Source: Bacillota bacterium | GTDB lineage: Bacteria > Bacillota_A > Clostridia > Peptostreptococcales > Anaerovoracaceae | DNA length: 5,304 bases | NCBI GenBank assembly: GCA_017438085.1 | Contig: JAFRWH010000220.1 | Span: 1 to 5,304 of the forward strand | Direction: 5' to 3' | Part shown: in pieces, positions 1 to 4,789 of the stretch | How positions within the stretch are numbered: position 1 is the first letter of the stretch | Layout of the letters: every line of letters begins with the position of its first letter | Program-made: the position numbers and the translations under genes | Notes under the pieces: generated by a model | What the model was told of the DNA's origin: nothing | The model's input: the letters and a program-made list of their open reading frames with translations, nothing else | Databases searched by the model: none

Positions 1-1
1 C

Positions 2-550
2 TGCGGCATGCCTCTGGAGGATGAGATCATGGGGCGGAATAAAGACGGCTCCATTAATCAGGATTACTGCAAATGGTGCTACGCCGACGGCACATACACC
101 TACAGCGACATGGATGATCTGATCGATGTCTGTGTTAAGAATATGGTGAGCGAGAATTTTACTGAAGAGCAGGCAAGAGCTTACCTTAAGCAGACCATTC
201 CCCAGCTGGACTACTGGAAAAGATACGATGAGCTGAGCGACAATGGCCAGTTCGAGGCCTTCAAGAAGCAGCTGATCGAAGAGATAAACGCTCTGAACAT
301 CGAAGGCATGCCCAAGCTTGAGCGGCTGAATGCTCTGGTGGGATCCTATGTAAACCTGCCCTACAGGCTTCCGAACGGCAGTTTTGTAAAGTTTTTAGAC
401 GATCAGACTACATACCTTGGGAACCAGCTGGAATCCGAGATGGGCGGCGATTTCTGCTTCGGAGTGCTGGCCAACATGGACTTTATAATGGTCTGCACGT
501 ACAGGGAGAACGGCAAGGATCCGGAGCTGCTGCTTTACAAGAAGCGTTAG
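2..550 (+). CDS. Zinc ribbon domain protein, 5' end cut by window edge
   Basis: The reading frame is open to the left edge. The codons before the first ATG (position 8) encode Cys-Gly, giving the C-G-M-P-L signature of the small N-terminal zinc ribbon found in many Firmicute proteins (Pfam 'putative zinc ribbon', recalled from memory). The ATG at 8 is therefore internal; the true start and the first zinc cysteine lie upstream. The second metal-binding knuckle is CKWC, encoded at 68-79. A charged, helical-looking middle (about 120-340) follows. The C-terminal block (about 344-547) begins YVNLPYRLPNG, includes TYLGNQLE, and ends with a basic KKR; I do not recognise it as a named domain, but it looks like a compact beta-rich fold. 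There is no signal peptide or membrane segment in the visible part, so it is probably cytoplasmic. The function is unknown; nucleic-acid or protein binding by the zinc ribbon is inference only. It ends with TAG 80 bp before a strong terminator, so it is the last gene of its transcript. Confidence 0.88.
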   Translation, partial: CGMPLEDEIMGRNKDGSINQDYCKWCYADGTYTYSDMDDLIDVCVKNMVSENFTEEQARAYLKQTIPQLDYWKRYDELSDNGQFEAFKKQLIEEINALNIEGMPKLERLNALVGSYVNLPYRLPNGSFVKFLDDQTTYLGNQLESEMGGDFCFGVLANMDFIMVCTYRENGKDPELLLYKKR

Positions 551-629
551 CGGCAAAGACCTGCCCGTACCGTAGCAGCCCCAAGGGCTTGGGTTCCGGC
601 GTTAATACAGCGAGCTTAAGAGCTTACTT
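551..629 (+). other. Hairpin-rich 3' untranslated stretch (possible 3'UTR RNA)
   Basis: Between the zinc ribbon stop codon and the terminator there are two further inverted repeats. One is CCCAAG/CTTGGG at 580-593, with at most a four-base loop once the innermost pair opens. The other is GAGCT/AGCTT at 612-625, with a TAAG loop and one G-U pair. No open reading frame with a ribosome site fits. It is most simply a structured 3' untranslated region, but it could be the body of a 3'UTR-derived small RNA ending at the adjacent terminator. I could not match it to tRNA, SRP RNA, 6S RNA or a riboswitch class I know. Confidence 0.3.
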
Positions 630-660
630 ACAGCAGTAAAATCCTTTACTGCTGTTTTTT
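630..660 (+). terminator. Rho-independent terminator of the zinc ribbon gene
   Basis: A perfect 11-bp stem, ACAGCAGTAAA (630-640) with TTTACTGCTGT (645-655), encloses a four-base loop ATCC and runs directly into TTTTT (656-660). This is a textbook intrinsic terminator for rightward transcription. It insulates the helicase gene from upstream read-through. Confidence 0.92.
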
Positions 661-712
661 ATTGAAAGCAGGCAGTGCCATCGAAGAATAACGGCCCTGC
701 CGGTCGCATTTT

Positions 713-732
713 TTGTACTGCCGGCAGTAGAA
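713..732. promoter_or_regulatory. Palindromic operator candidate upstream of the helicase
   Basis: TACTGCCGGCAGTA (716-729) is a perfect 14-bp palindrome. Two more matching bases lie on each side beyond one mismatched pair (715/730), making an imperfect 20-bp dyad. It covers the position expected for the -35 element of the helicase promoter and ends about 18 bp before its -10. That is a typical place for a dimeric repressor or activator to bind. The cognate regulator is not identifiable from the sequence. The stem could also form a short hairpin, but no transcript is predicted to cover it. Confidence 0.4.
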
Positions 733-747
733 CATACATTCTTTTTA

Positions 748-756
748 TGATATACT
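748..756 (+). promoter_or_regulatory. Extended -10 promoter for the helicase gene
   Basis: TGaTATACT (748-756) matches the extended -10 form TGnTATAAT at all but one base. No good -35 is found at the right distance; TAGAAC (728-733) is weak and lies partly inside the palindrome. This fits an extended -10 promoter or one that needs an activator. The predicted transcription start, about 762-765, falls just after the in-frame TTG at 761, which argues that translation starts further downstream. Confidence 0.5.
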
Positions 757-802
757 GCTGTTGCAAAATACTGCAGAAAAAGCCGAAAGGATGGCGCCAG
801 CT

Positions 803-2992
803 ATGCCCGGATATCTCAACGAAAACGAAGAATACAGCATGGAAGACAGCCTCGCCCTGCTCAACGAAGCCCAGCGGGAGGCCGTCACCACCACCGAAGG
901 CTATGTAAGGGTCATTGCAGGAGCAGGCTCGGGCAAGACCAGAGCGCTGACCTACCGCTTTGCCTATCTGGTGAATGAGCTTGGGATAATGCCGGGAAAC
1001 ATACTCTGCGTCACCTTTACAAACAAGGCAGCCCAGGAGATGCGGCAGCGCATCCACAGGCTTATCGGGGACCGGGACACCGCATTTATCAATACTTTCC
1101 ACGGTTTCTGCGTGTCGGTTCTGGACGAGGAGAGCTATGCGGTGCAGTATCCAAGAAGCTTCCTGGTGCTGGATAATTCGGACATCGACTCCATGCTGAA
1201 GACCATCTACGAGGAGCGCGGTCTCACCCTAAGAGAGAAGAGCTTTAAGGATGCCAGGGACATGATAGAGATCCAGAAGCTTTTCAAGAAGCCCGACTAT
1301 TATCTCGACATGATAGCCATGCCGCTGGACCAGCTGCGGGAGAAATATATAGCAGCGAAGACCGTAGACGACATCATTTTCTACGGCTATCTCTACCAGG
1401 AAAAGAAATACTTCGGTCTGGACTACAACGACCTTATAATCTTTACGCTGTACATCTTCCGGGAGAATCCCGATATAAGGCTGAAGTGGCAGCAGCGCCT
1501 GGAATACATAATGATAGACGAGTTCCAGGACATAGACGAGCTGCAGTATCAGCTGATGGAGGTGCTCTGCGGCTATCATAAAAACCTTTTCGTAGTTGGC
1601 GACCCGGACCAGACGATTTACACCTGGAGAGGCGCGAATGTAAAGTACCTGATGGAATTTGACCGGATCCACGAAGGCACGAAAACCATCATGATGATGG
1701 AAAACTATCGTTCCACCCCGCAGATCCTGGCGGCCGCAAATTCGCTTATCGATAAAAACAAGAACCGCATAAAAAAGGAACTCATACCCATGCTTCCTGA
1801 GGGGGAGATGCCGGTCTGCTATCATGCCAGGACCCAGGCGGCAGAAGCTCAGTGGATAGCGGATAAGATCAAAGAACTAAGCAGTCATGAAAAGCCGGGG
1901 GATATTGCCCTGCTCTACCGGGCACATTACATTACAAGGAACCTGGAGGAAGCTCTGCTGCGGGAGAAGATACCTTATAAGATCTACAGCGGCGTACAGT
2001 TTTTTGAGCGCATGGAGATAAAGGATACGCTTTCCTACCTGAGACTGCTGGCTTACAGGGACGATCTCAGCTTCAGGCGGGCTGTCAATACTCCGAAGCG
2101 CAATATGGGTCAGCGGCGCATGGCCTGGCTGGAGGAAAAGGCGGCCGAGGAGAACTGCAGCCTCTACAGCGCCCTTCAGAGGCATCTGGACGATGAAATA
2201 TTCAAAGGGACCAAGGCATCAGCCTTTGTGAAGCTTATAGAGGACTTCAGCGCCATGTCTGAGACCATGCCGGTGTCCGAGCTGTTTTCCAAGCTGGTGG
2301 ACAAGAGCGGCTACGAAGAGATGCTTAGAACTGAAGGAAGCCAGGAGAGGCTGGATAATCTGGCAGAGCTGAAGCAGGCTATCTATGACTACGAGATAAG
2401 CTGTGGGGAGGAGACCGTTCTGCGTCACTATCTGGAGCATGTGGCGCTCATGACCAATGCCGACGAGCCGGAGGCTTTGGATAAAGTAAAACTGATGACT
2501 GTCCACGCAGCCAAGGGCCTTGAATTCCCCTATGTTTTCCTATGTTCCATGAACGAAGATGTGTTCCCTTCAAAGAAGATCAGCACCCTGGAAGCCATGG
2601 AGGAAGAGCGGCGTCTGGCCTTTGTGGCTCTGACGAGAGCTGAAAAGGGACTGTTTTTGAGCGAGGCTGAAGGCCGGACTCTGGACGGGTCTCCCAGGTA
2701 CCCATCCCGCTTCATACTGGATATAGGGGAGGACAAGCTATTTATGGAAAATCCGCCTTTGGAGGACCTGATAAGCTCAGCCCGCCGCCAGATAGAAAGC
2801 AGCCTTCTCTTCATGCCGGAAAACATGGATAAGCTGATGATCCCGGAGGGAAGCAGAGTGCGCCACAGCGTGTTCGGCAGTGGCACGGTGCTGGGGTTTG
2901 ACAGCAATGCCAACGCCTATATCATACAATTCGACATTCTTGACACTCCAAGAAAGCTCAACGCAAAAGTGAAGCTGGATCGGCTGCAGTAA
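803..2992 (+). CDS. UvrD/PcrA-type ATP-dependent 3'-5' DNA helicase
   Basis: Superfamily 1A helicase of 729 residues, the usual UvrD/PcrA length, expected to unwind DNA 3' to 5' using ATP in repair, replication and removal of stalled complexes. All motifs are present in order: Q motif LNEAQREAV (about 20-28); Walker A AGAGSGKT (39-46, Lys45); Ia CVTFTNKAAQEM; TFHGFC; Walker B DEFQD (239-243); motif III GDPDQTIYTWRGA (266-278); motif IV ENYRST (300-305); motif V VKLMTVHAAKGLEF (562-575); motif VI with VALTRA (608-613). The C-terminus, about 683-729 (GSRVRHSVFGSGTV), is the Tudor-like domain that in PcrA contacts RNA polymerase. I chose ATG 803 because AAAGGA at 786-791 is a suitable ribosome site; the frame stays open to TTG 761, and ATG 839 is also possible. 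Motif III reads DPDQTIYT where textbook PcrA has DADQSIYR, so this may be a paralogue rather than the essential PcrA; I leave the symbol blank. It appears monocistronic, between two terminators. Confidence 0.96.
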   Translation: MPGYLNENEEYSMEDSLALLNEAQREAVTTTEGYVRVIAGAGSGKTRALTYRFAYLVNELGIMPGNILCVTFTNKAAQEMRQRIHRLIGDRDTAFINTFHGFCVSVLDEESYAVQYPRSFLVLDNSDIDSMLKTIYEERGLTLREKSFKDARDMIEIQKLFKKPDYYLDMIAMPLDQLREKYIAAKTVDDIIFYGYLYQEKKYFGLDYNDLIIFTLYIFRENPDIRLKWQQRLEYIMIDEFQDIDELQYQLMEVLCGYHKNLFVVGDPDQTIYTWRGANVKYLMEFDRIHEGTKTIMMMENYRSTPQILAAANSLIDKNKNRIKKELIPMLPEGEMPVCYHARTQAAEAQWIADKIKELSSHEKPGDIALLYRAHYITRNLEEALLREKIPYKIYSGVQFFERMEIKDTLSYLRLLAYRDDLSFRRAVNTPKRNMGQRRMAWLEEKAAEENCSLYSALQRHLDDEIFKGTKASAFVKLIEDFSAMSETMPVSELFSKLVDKSGYEEMLRTEGSQERLDNLAELKQAIYDYEISCGEETVLRHYLEHVALMTNADEPEALDKVKLMTVHAAKGLEFPYVFLCSMNEDVFPSKKISTLEAMEEERRLAFVALTRAEKGLFLSEAEGRTLDGSPRYPSRFILDIGEDKLFMENPPLEDLISSARRQIESSLLFMPENMDKLMIPEGSRVRHSVFGSGTVLGFDSNANAYIIQFDILDTPRKLNAKVKLDRLQ

Positions 2993-3007
2993 ATGATCAC
3001 AAATAAA

Positions 3008-3042
3008 AAGACAGCTTGCGAAGGATCTTCGCAAGCTGTCTT
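3008..3042. terminator. Bidirectional terminator between convergent genes
   Basis: A perfect 15-bp stem, AAGACAGCTTGCGAA (3008-3022) with its complement (3028-3042), encloses a five-base loop GGATC. Read leftward it is followed by a T-rich run, TTTTTATTT, making a strong terminator for the minus-strand operon only 7 bp after the regulator's stop codon. Read rightward the tail is weaker (CTGTTTATTATT), but the A-rich 5' flank and long stem should still end the helicase transcript. One element therefore serves both converging units. Confidence 0.93.
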
Positions 3043-3049
3043 CTGTTTA

Positions 3050-3268
3050 TTATTCTTCCGGCTGCGCTCCGGGCTGGTATTCCAGTATGTCGCCCGGCTG
3101 GCAGTCCAACGCTGCGCATATGGCATCCAAGGTGCTGAAACGTATAGCGCTCACCTTCCCTGTCTTCATCTTTGAAAGATTCACATTGGAGACCCCTACC
3201 CGCTCAGAGAGCTCGTTCAGGGACATCTTCCGGTCCGCCATAACGCGGTCAAGTCTTAATATTATCAT
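3050..3268 (-). CDS. Small XRE/Cro-type transcriptional regulator (YozG-like)
   Basis: A 72-residue single-domain helix-turn-helix DNA-binding protein. MSLNELSERVGVS (15-27) is the scaffold helix and turn, SNVNLSKMKTG (27-37) is the recognition helix region with the typical Asn-Leu-Ser-Lys pattern, and FSTLDAICAALDCQPGDIL (44-62) closes the fold. The PGDIL-EY ending is characteristic of the short YozG-like group of XRE regulators. There is no sensor domain, so any signal must act on stability, dimerisation or a partner. The ATG at 3268 has a moderate ribosome site (AGAGG, 7 bp away). It lies 46 bp downstream of the DUF2975 gene on the same strand and is almost certainly co-transcribed with it; this pairing recurs in Firmicutes (for example yoaS/yozG of Bacillus subtilis, from memory). 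Likely role: autoregulation of the operon. The HTH assignment is secure; the target is inference. Confidence 0.93.
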   Translation of the reverse strand: MIILRLDRVMADRKMSLNELSERVGVSNVNLSKMKTGKVSAIRFSTLDAICAALDCQPGDILEYQPGAQPEE

Positions 3269-3314
3269 AGTTTCGCCTCTTTCTCTGTCAGTCCGTCTTC
3301 ACGTGTTCTCAAAG

Positions 3315-3908
3315 CTACAGAGTCTCGTCAGAGAGCTTCTGCAGCTCTTCGCCATAGCGGAAGATGTAAGAGAAAAGAAAGAGTATAAAGGCGAAGACTA
3401 TGAAGTCCATGTTGATCTGATGACTCACACCCATTGTCACCGGACCTTCAGCGTAAGCTGAGATCATCGCCTGCGCAACATAGGTCTTTATGAAAGCCTC
3501 GAATATATTGATAATTATGCCTGTGCCAAGGGTGAACCATGCCATCTTGCGTATGTTCAGGCTCACGCTGCTGTCGAAGGGGCGTCCTTCCTTCATGGGC
3601 GCCAGTATCTGGCGCACGATGCGTATGCCAAACCATACAGTAAAGACTGTAAGCAGTCCCACAGCGCTCATCAGGAGCACCGCCCTGCGCACCTCCATCA
3701 CCTCAAAGACCAGATCCTCGGGATTGATGATGAATCCGTTGATGCTCGTGCTTATGTTCAGGCTCTTCTGATCTATCAGCTTGTCGTAGCCCAGGACCAG
3801 GCCCAGAATATTGAGTACCACCAGCACCGACATTATGACGGTGCACATGATCTGCGAGATCTTGAAGAATATATCCAGGCCTCTTGCTGTCTTTTTCATC
3901 TGTTCCAT
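3315..3908 (-). CDS. DUF2975 family four-helix membrane protein
   Basis: Integral membrane protein of 197 residues. Hydrophobic segments are at about 15-40, 77-99, 124-146 and 167-184. Between the first two is a polar, likely extracytoplasmic region (41-75); between the second and third is a loop with the GRPFD motif (108-112). The tail YGEELQKLSDETL (185-197) matches the conserved G-x-x-L-Q-x-x-x-D-E-T-L ending I associate with DUF2975. The biochemical function of the family is not known to me; its regular pairing with a short XRE regulator, seen here too, suggests a membrane component that senses or signals to that regulator, which is inference. The start ATG 3908 is supported by a strong AAAGGAG site 7 bp upstream. 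It is the first gene of the minus-strand operon, driven by the promoter at 4021-4049 through a structured leader of about 105 nt. Confidence 0.92.
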   Translation of the reverse strand: MEQMKKTARGLDIFFKISQIMCTVIMSVLVVLNILGLVLGYDKLIDQKSLNISTSINGFIINPEDLVFEVMEVRRAVLLMSAVGLLTVFTVWFGIRIVRQILAPMKEGRPFDSSVSLNIRKMAWFTLGTGIIINIFEAFIKTYVAQAMISAYAEGPVTMGVSHQINMDFIVFAFILFLFSYIFRYGEELQKLSDETL

Positions 3909-3927
3909 TTTATTTCTCCTTTCATCT

Positions 3928-3996
3928 GCCGTAAGCCTTTACGGCTCCCGGCCCTATTTTTATCGTCCGGGGGCTCTTGCAAGCAGCCCCGCGGAC
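3928..3996 (-). promoter_or_regulatory. Structured 5' leader of the DUF2975-XRE operon
   Basis: The predicted transcript starts near 4014 and carries two hairpins before the ribosome site. The first (3965-3996) pairs GTCCG plus GGGGCT with AGCCCC plus CGGAC, interrupted by one bulged G, giving 11 pairs around a nine-base loop. The second (3928-3945) is a perfect 7-bp stem, GCCGTAA/TTACGGC, with a four-base loop; it ends only 8 bp from the AGGAG ribosome site (3916-3920). Neither is followed by a U-run, so they are not terminators. A role in translation control or mRNA stability is possible. I cannot match this to a known riboswitch. Confidence 0.45.
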
Positions 3997-4020
3997 CCGA
4001 TGGAGATCTCTTGTGACTTC

Positions 4021-4049
4021 AAGATACACCCGCGATTAATGTTTGTCAA
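4021..4049 (-). promoter_or_regulatory. Sigma-A promoter of the DUF2975-XRE operon
   Basis: On the minus strand, TTGACA (4044-4049) is a perfect -35 and TATCTT (4021-4026) is a good -10, separated by exactly 17 bp. The predicted start is near 4014. The upstream side is very AT-rich and could act as an UP element. The -35 overlaps one copy of the 13-bp direct repeat. Confidence 0.8.
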
Positions 4050-4069
4050 CTACTTTTTAATGTTTATCA
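4036..4069. repeat. 13-bp direct repeat, operator candidate
   Basis: TTAATGTTTGTCA (4036-4048) and TTAATGTTTATCA (4057-4069) differ at one base and start 21 bp apart, two helical turns, so both present the same face of the DNA. The first copy overlaps the -35 of the DUF2975-XRE promoter. The second copy also forms half of an inverted repeat, TTTAATG/CATTAAA (4056-4074). This arrangement fits repression by a helix-turn-helix protein such as the operon's own XRE regulator; that link is inference. Confidence 0.5.
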
Positions 4070-4080
4070 TTAAATATTTT

Positions 4081-4094
4081 ACGATTTACGATTT
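4081..4094. repeat. Tandem ACGATTT repeat
   Basis: Two perfect back-to-back copies of ACGATTT, ending 3 bp before the -35 of the HD gene promoter. The element is short and AT-rich, so it may be chance; if functional it would be a proximal activator site or part of an UP element. Confidence 0.25.
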
Positions 4095-4097
4095 TAC

Positions 4098-4126
4098 TTG
4101 CCAATGCAGGGCAATAATAATATAAT
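4098..4126 (+). promoter_or_regulatory. Sigma-A promoter of the HD hydrolase gene
   Basis: TTGCCA (4098-4103) and a perfect TATAAT (4121-4126) are separated by 17 bp. The predicted start is near 4133, leaving a leader of about 46 nt with no strong structure. The promoter is back to back with that of the DUF2975-XRE operon, with 48 bp between the two -35 elements. Confidence 0.8.
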
Positions 4127-4178
4127 TTCAATGTTATGATGCGTTAAATCAACAGAATTCATATATACGGAGGTTGAC

Positions 4179-4745
4179 ATGAGTTATATACCGACACTTG
4201 AAGAAGCCAAAAAGCTGCTGGCAGAGCACAACAAGGAACTCTTCCACATTCAGCACGGAGAGATAGTTTCCGGCGTACTGGGCTATTTTGCAAAGGAATT
4301 TGACCCGGAAAGAGTGGAATTCTGGGAGACCGTCGGCATGCTGCACGATCTGGATTTTGAGGAATTTCCCGAGCAGCACTGCGCTGTAACCGAAAAGTGG
4401 CTCAGAGAGATGGATGTGGACGATGAGATGGTCCGCGCTATCTGCTCCCATGCCTATGGCAGCAGCGCATACTCAAAGTACGAGCCCCAGAGCCAGATGG
4501 AAAAGGTCCTTTTTGCTGTGGACGAACTGACCGGGCTGATCGGTGCGGCAGCTCTTATGCGCCCCTCCAAGAGCCCTGACGACATGGAGCTCAAGTCTCT
4601 GAAGAAGAAATTCAAGGATAAGAAGTTTGCCGCAGGCTGCAGCAGAGATGTCATCCAGGAAGGCGCAGACAGACTGGGCTGGACGCTCGACGAACTGCTC
4701 CAGAGAACACTGGATGCCATGAAATCCATGCACCTTACATTTTAA
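4179..4745 (+). CDS. HD-superfamily metal-dependent hydrolase
   Basis: A 188-residue soluble protein. The HD metal ligands are visible in order: His26 (HGE), His56-Asp57 (MLHDLDFE), His91 (CSHAYG) and Asp115 (AVDELTGL). These are the residues that bind divalent metal in phosphohydrolases of this fold, so phosphomonoester or phosphodiester hydrolysis is likely; the substrate cannot be told from the sequence. The length and the LHDLDFE, SHAYG and DELTGLI motifs suit the uncharacterised single-domain 'predicted HD hydrolase' family (COG2316, from memory). It is not a SpoT/RelA synthetase or a GGDEF/HD-GYP protein: no second domain is present. Start ATG 4179 has a GGAGG site 5 bp upstream and its own good promoter. 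The C-terminal part (about 130-188) is Lys-rich and helical. It is divergent from the DUF2975-XRE operon, and the TraX gene begins 44 bp after its stop. Confidence 0.94.
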   Translation: MSYIPTLEEAKKLLAEHNKELFHIQHGEIVSGVLGYFAKEFDPERVEFWETVGMLHDLDFEEFPEQHCAVTEKWLREMDVDDEMVRAICSHAYGSSAYSKYEPQSQMEKVLFAVDELTGLIGAAALMRPSKSPDDMELKSLKKKFKDKKFAAGCSRDVIQEGADRLGWTLDELLQRTLDAMKSMHLTF

Positions 4746-4770
4746 TCGCCTATCGCTTATAAACGATTAA
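4742..4770 (+). terminator. Weak inverted repeat after the HD gene
   Basis: TTAATCG (4742-4748, overlapping the stop codon) is complementary to CGATTAA (4764-4770) across a 15-base loop, followed 5 bp later by TTTTT at 4777-4781. The short AT-rich stem and large loop make it at best a leaky terminator, so read-through into the TraX gene is plausible. A poor promoter-like match (TATAAA at 4758-4763) lies inside the loop. Confidence 0.3.
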
Positions 4771-4789
4771 CCATTGTTTTTAAAGATTT

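Noticed and set aside
571..600. SRP RNA or tRNA fragment (AGCAGCCCCAAGG, GGGTTCC)
   Set aside because: The conserved SRP GGAAGG loop is missing, and there is no cloverleaf or T-loop GTTCGAATC. The resemblance is limited to a few bases.
716..729. LexA/SOS box (TACTG...CAGTA half-sites) upstream of the helicase
   Set aside because: The half-sites resemble the E. coli LexA box, but the spacing is 4 bp instead of 10. Firmicute LexA uses GAAC-N4-GTTC, which is not present here.
1229..1825. Minus-strand open frame of 198 codons inside the helicase
   Set aside because: It lies antisense to well-conserved helicase motifs, so it is a shadow frame of a GC-balanced gene. The other minus-strand frames at 659-1102, 1877-2185, 2219-2506 and 2530-2913 are rejected for the same reason.
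2993..3461. Plus-strand frames opposite the XRE and DUF2975 genes
   Set aside because: They cross the bidirectional terminator or mirror the HTH gene, and they have no ribosome sites. The minus-strand frames have clear domains and good starts.
3811..4125. Plus-strand open frame of 104 codons
   Set aside because: It runs antisense through the start of the DUF2975 gene and then across both divergent promoters. It has no ribosome site and its predicted product does not resemble a known protein.
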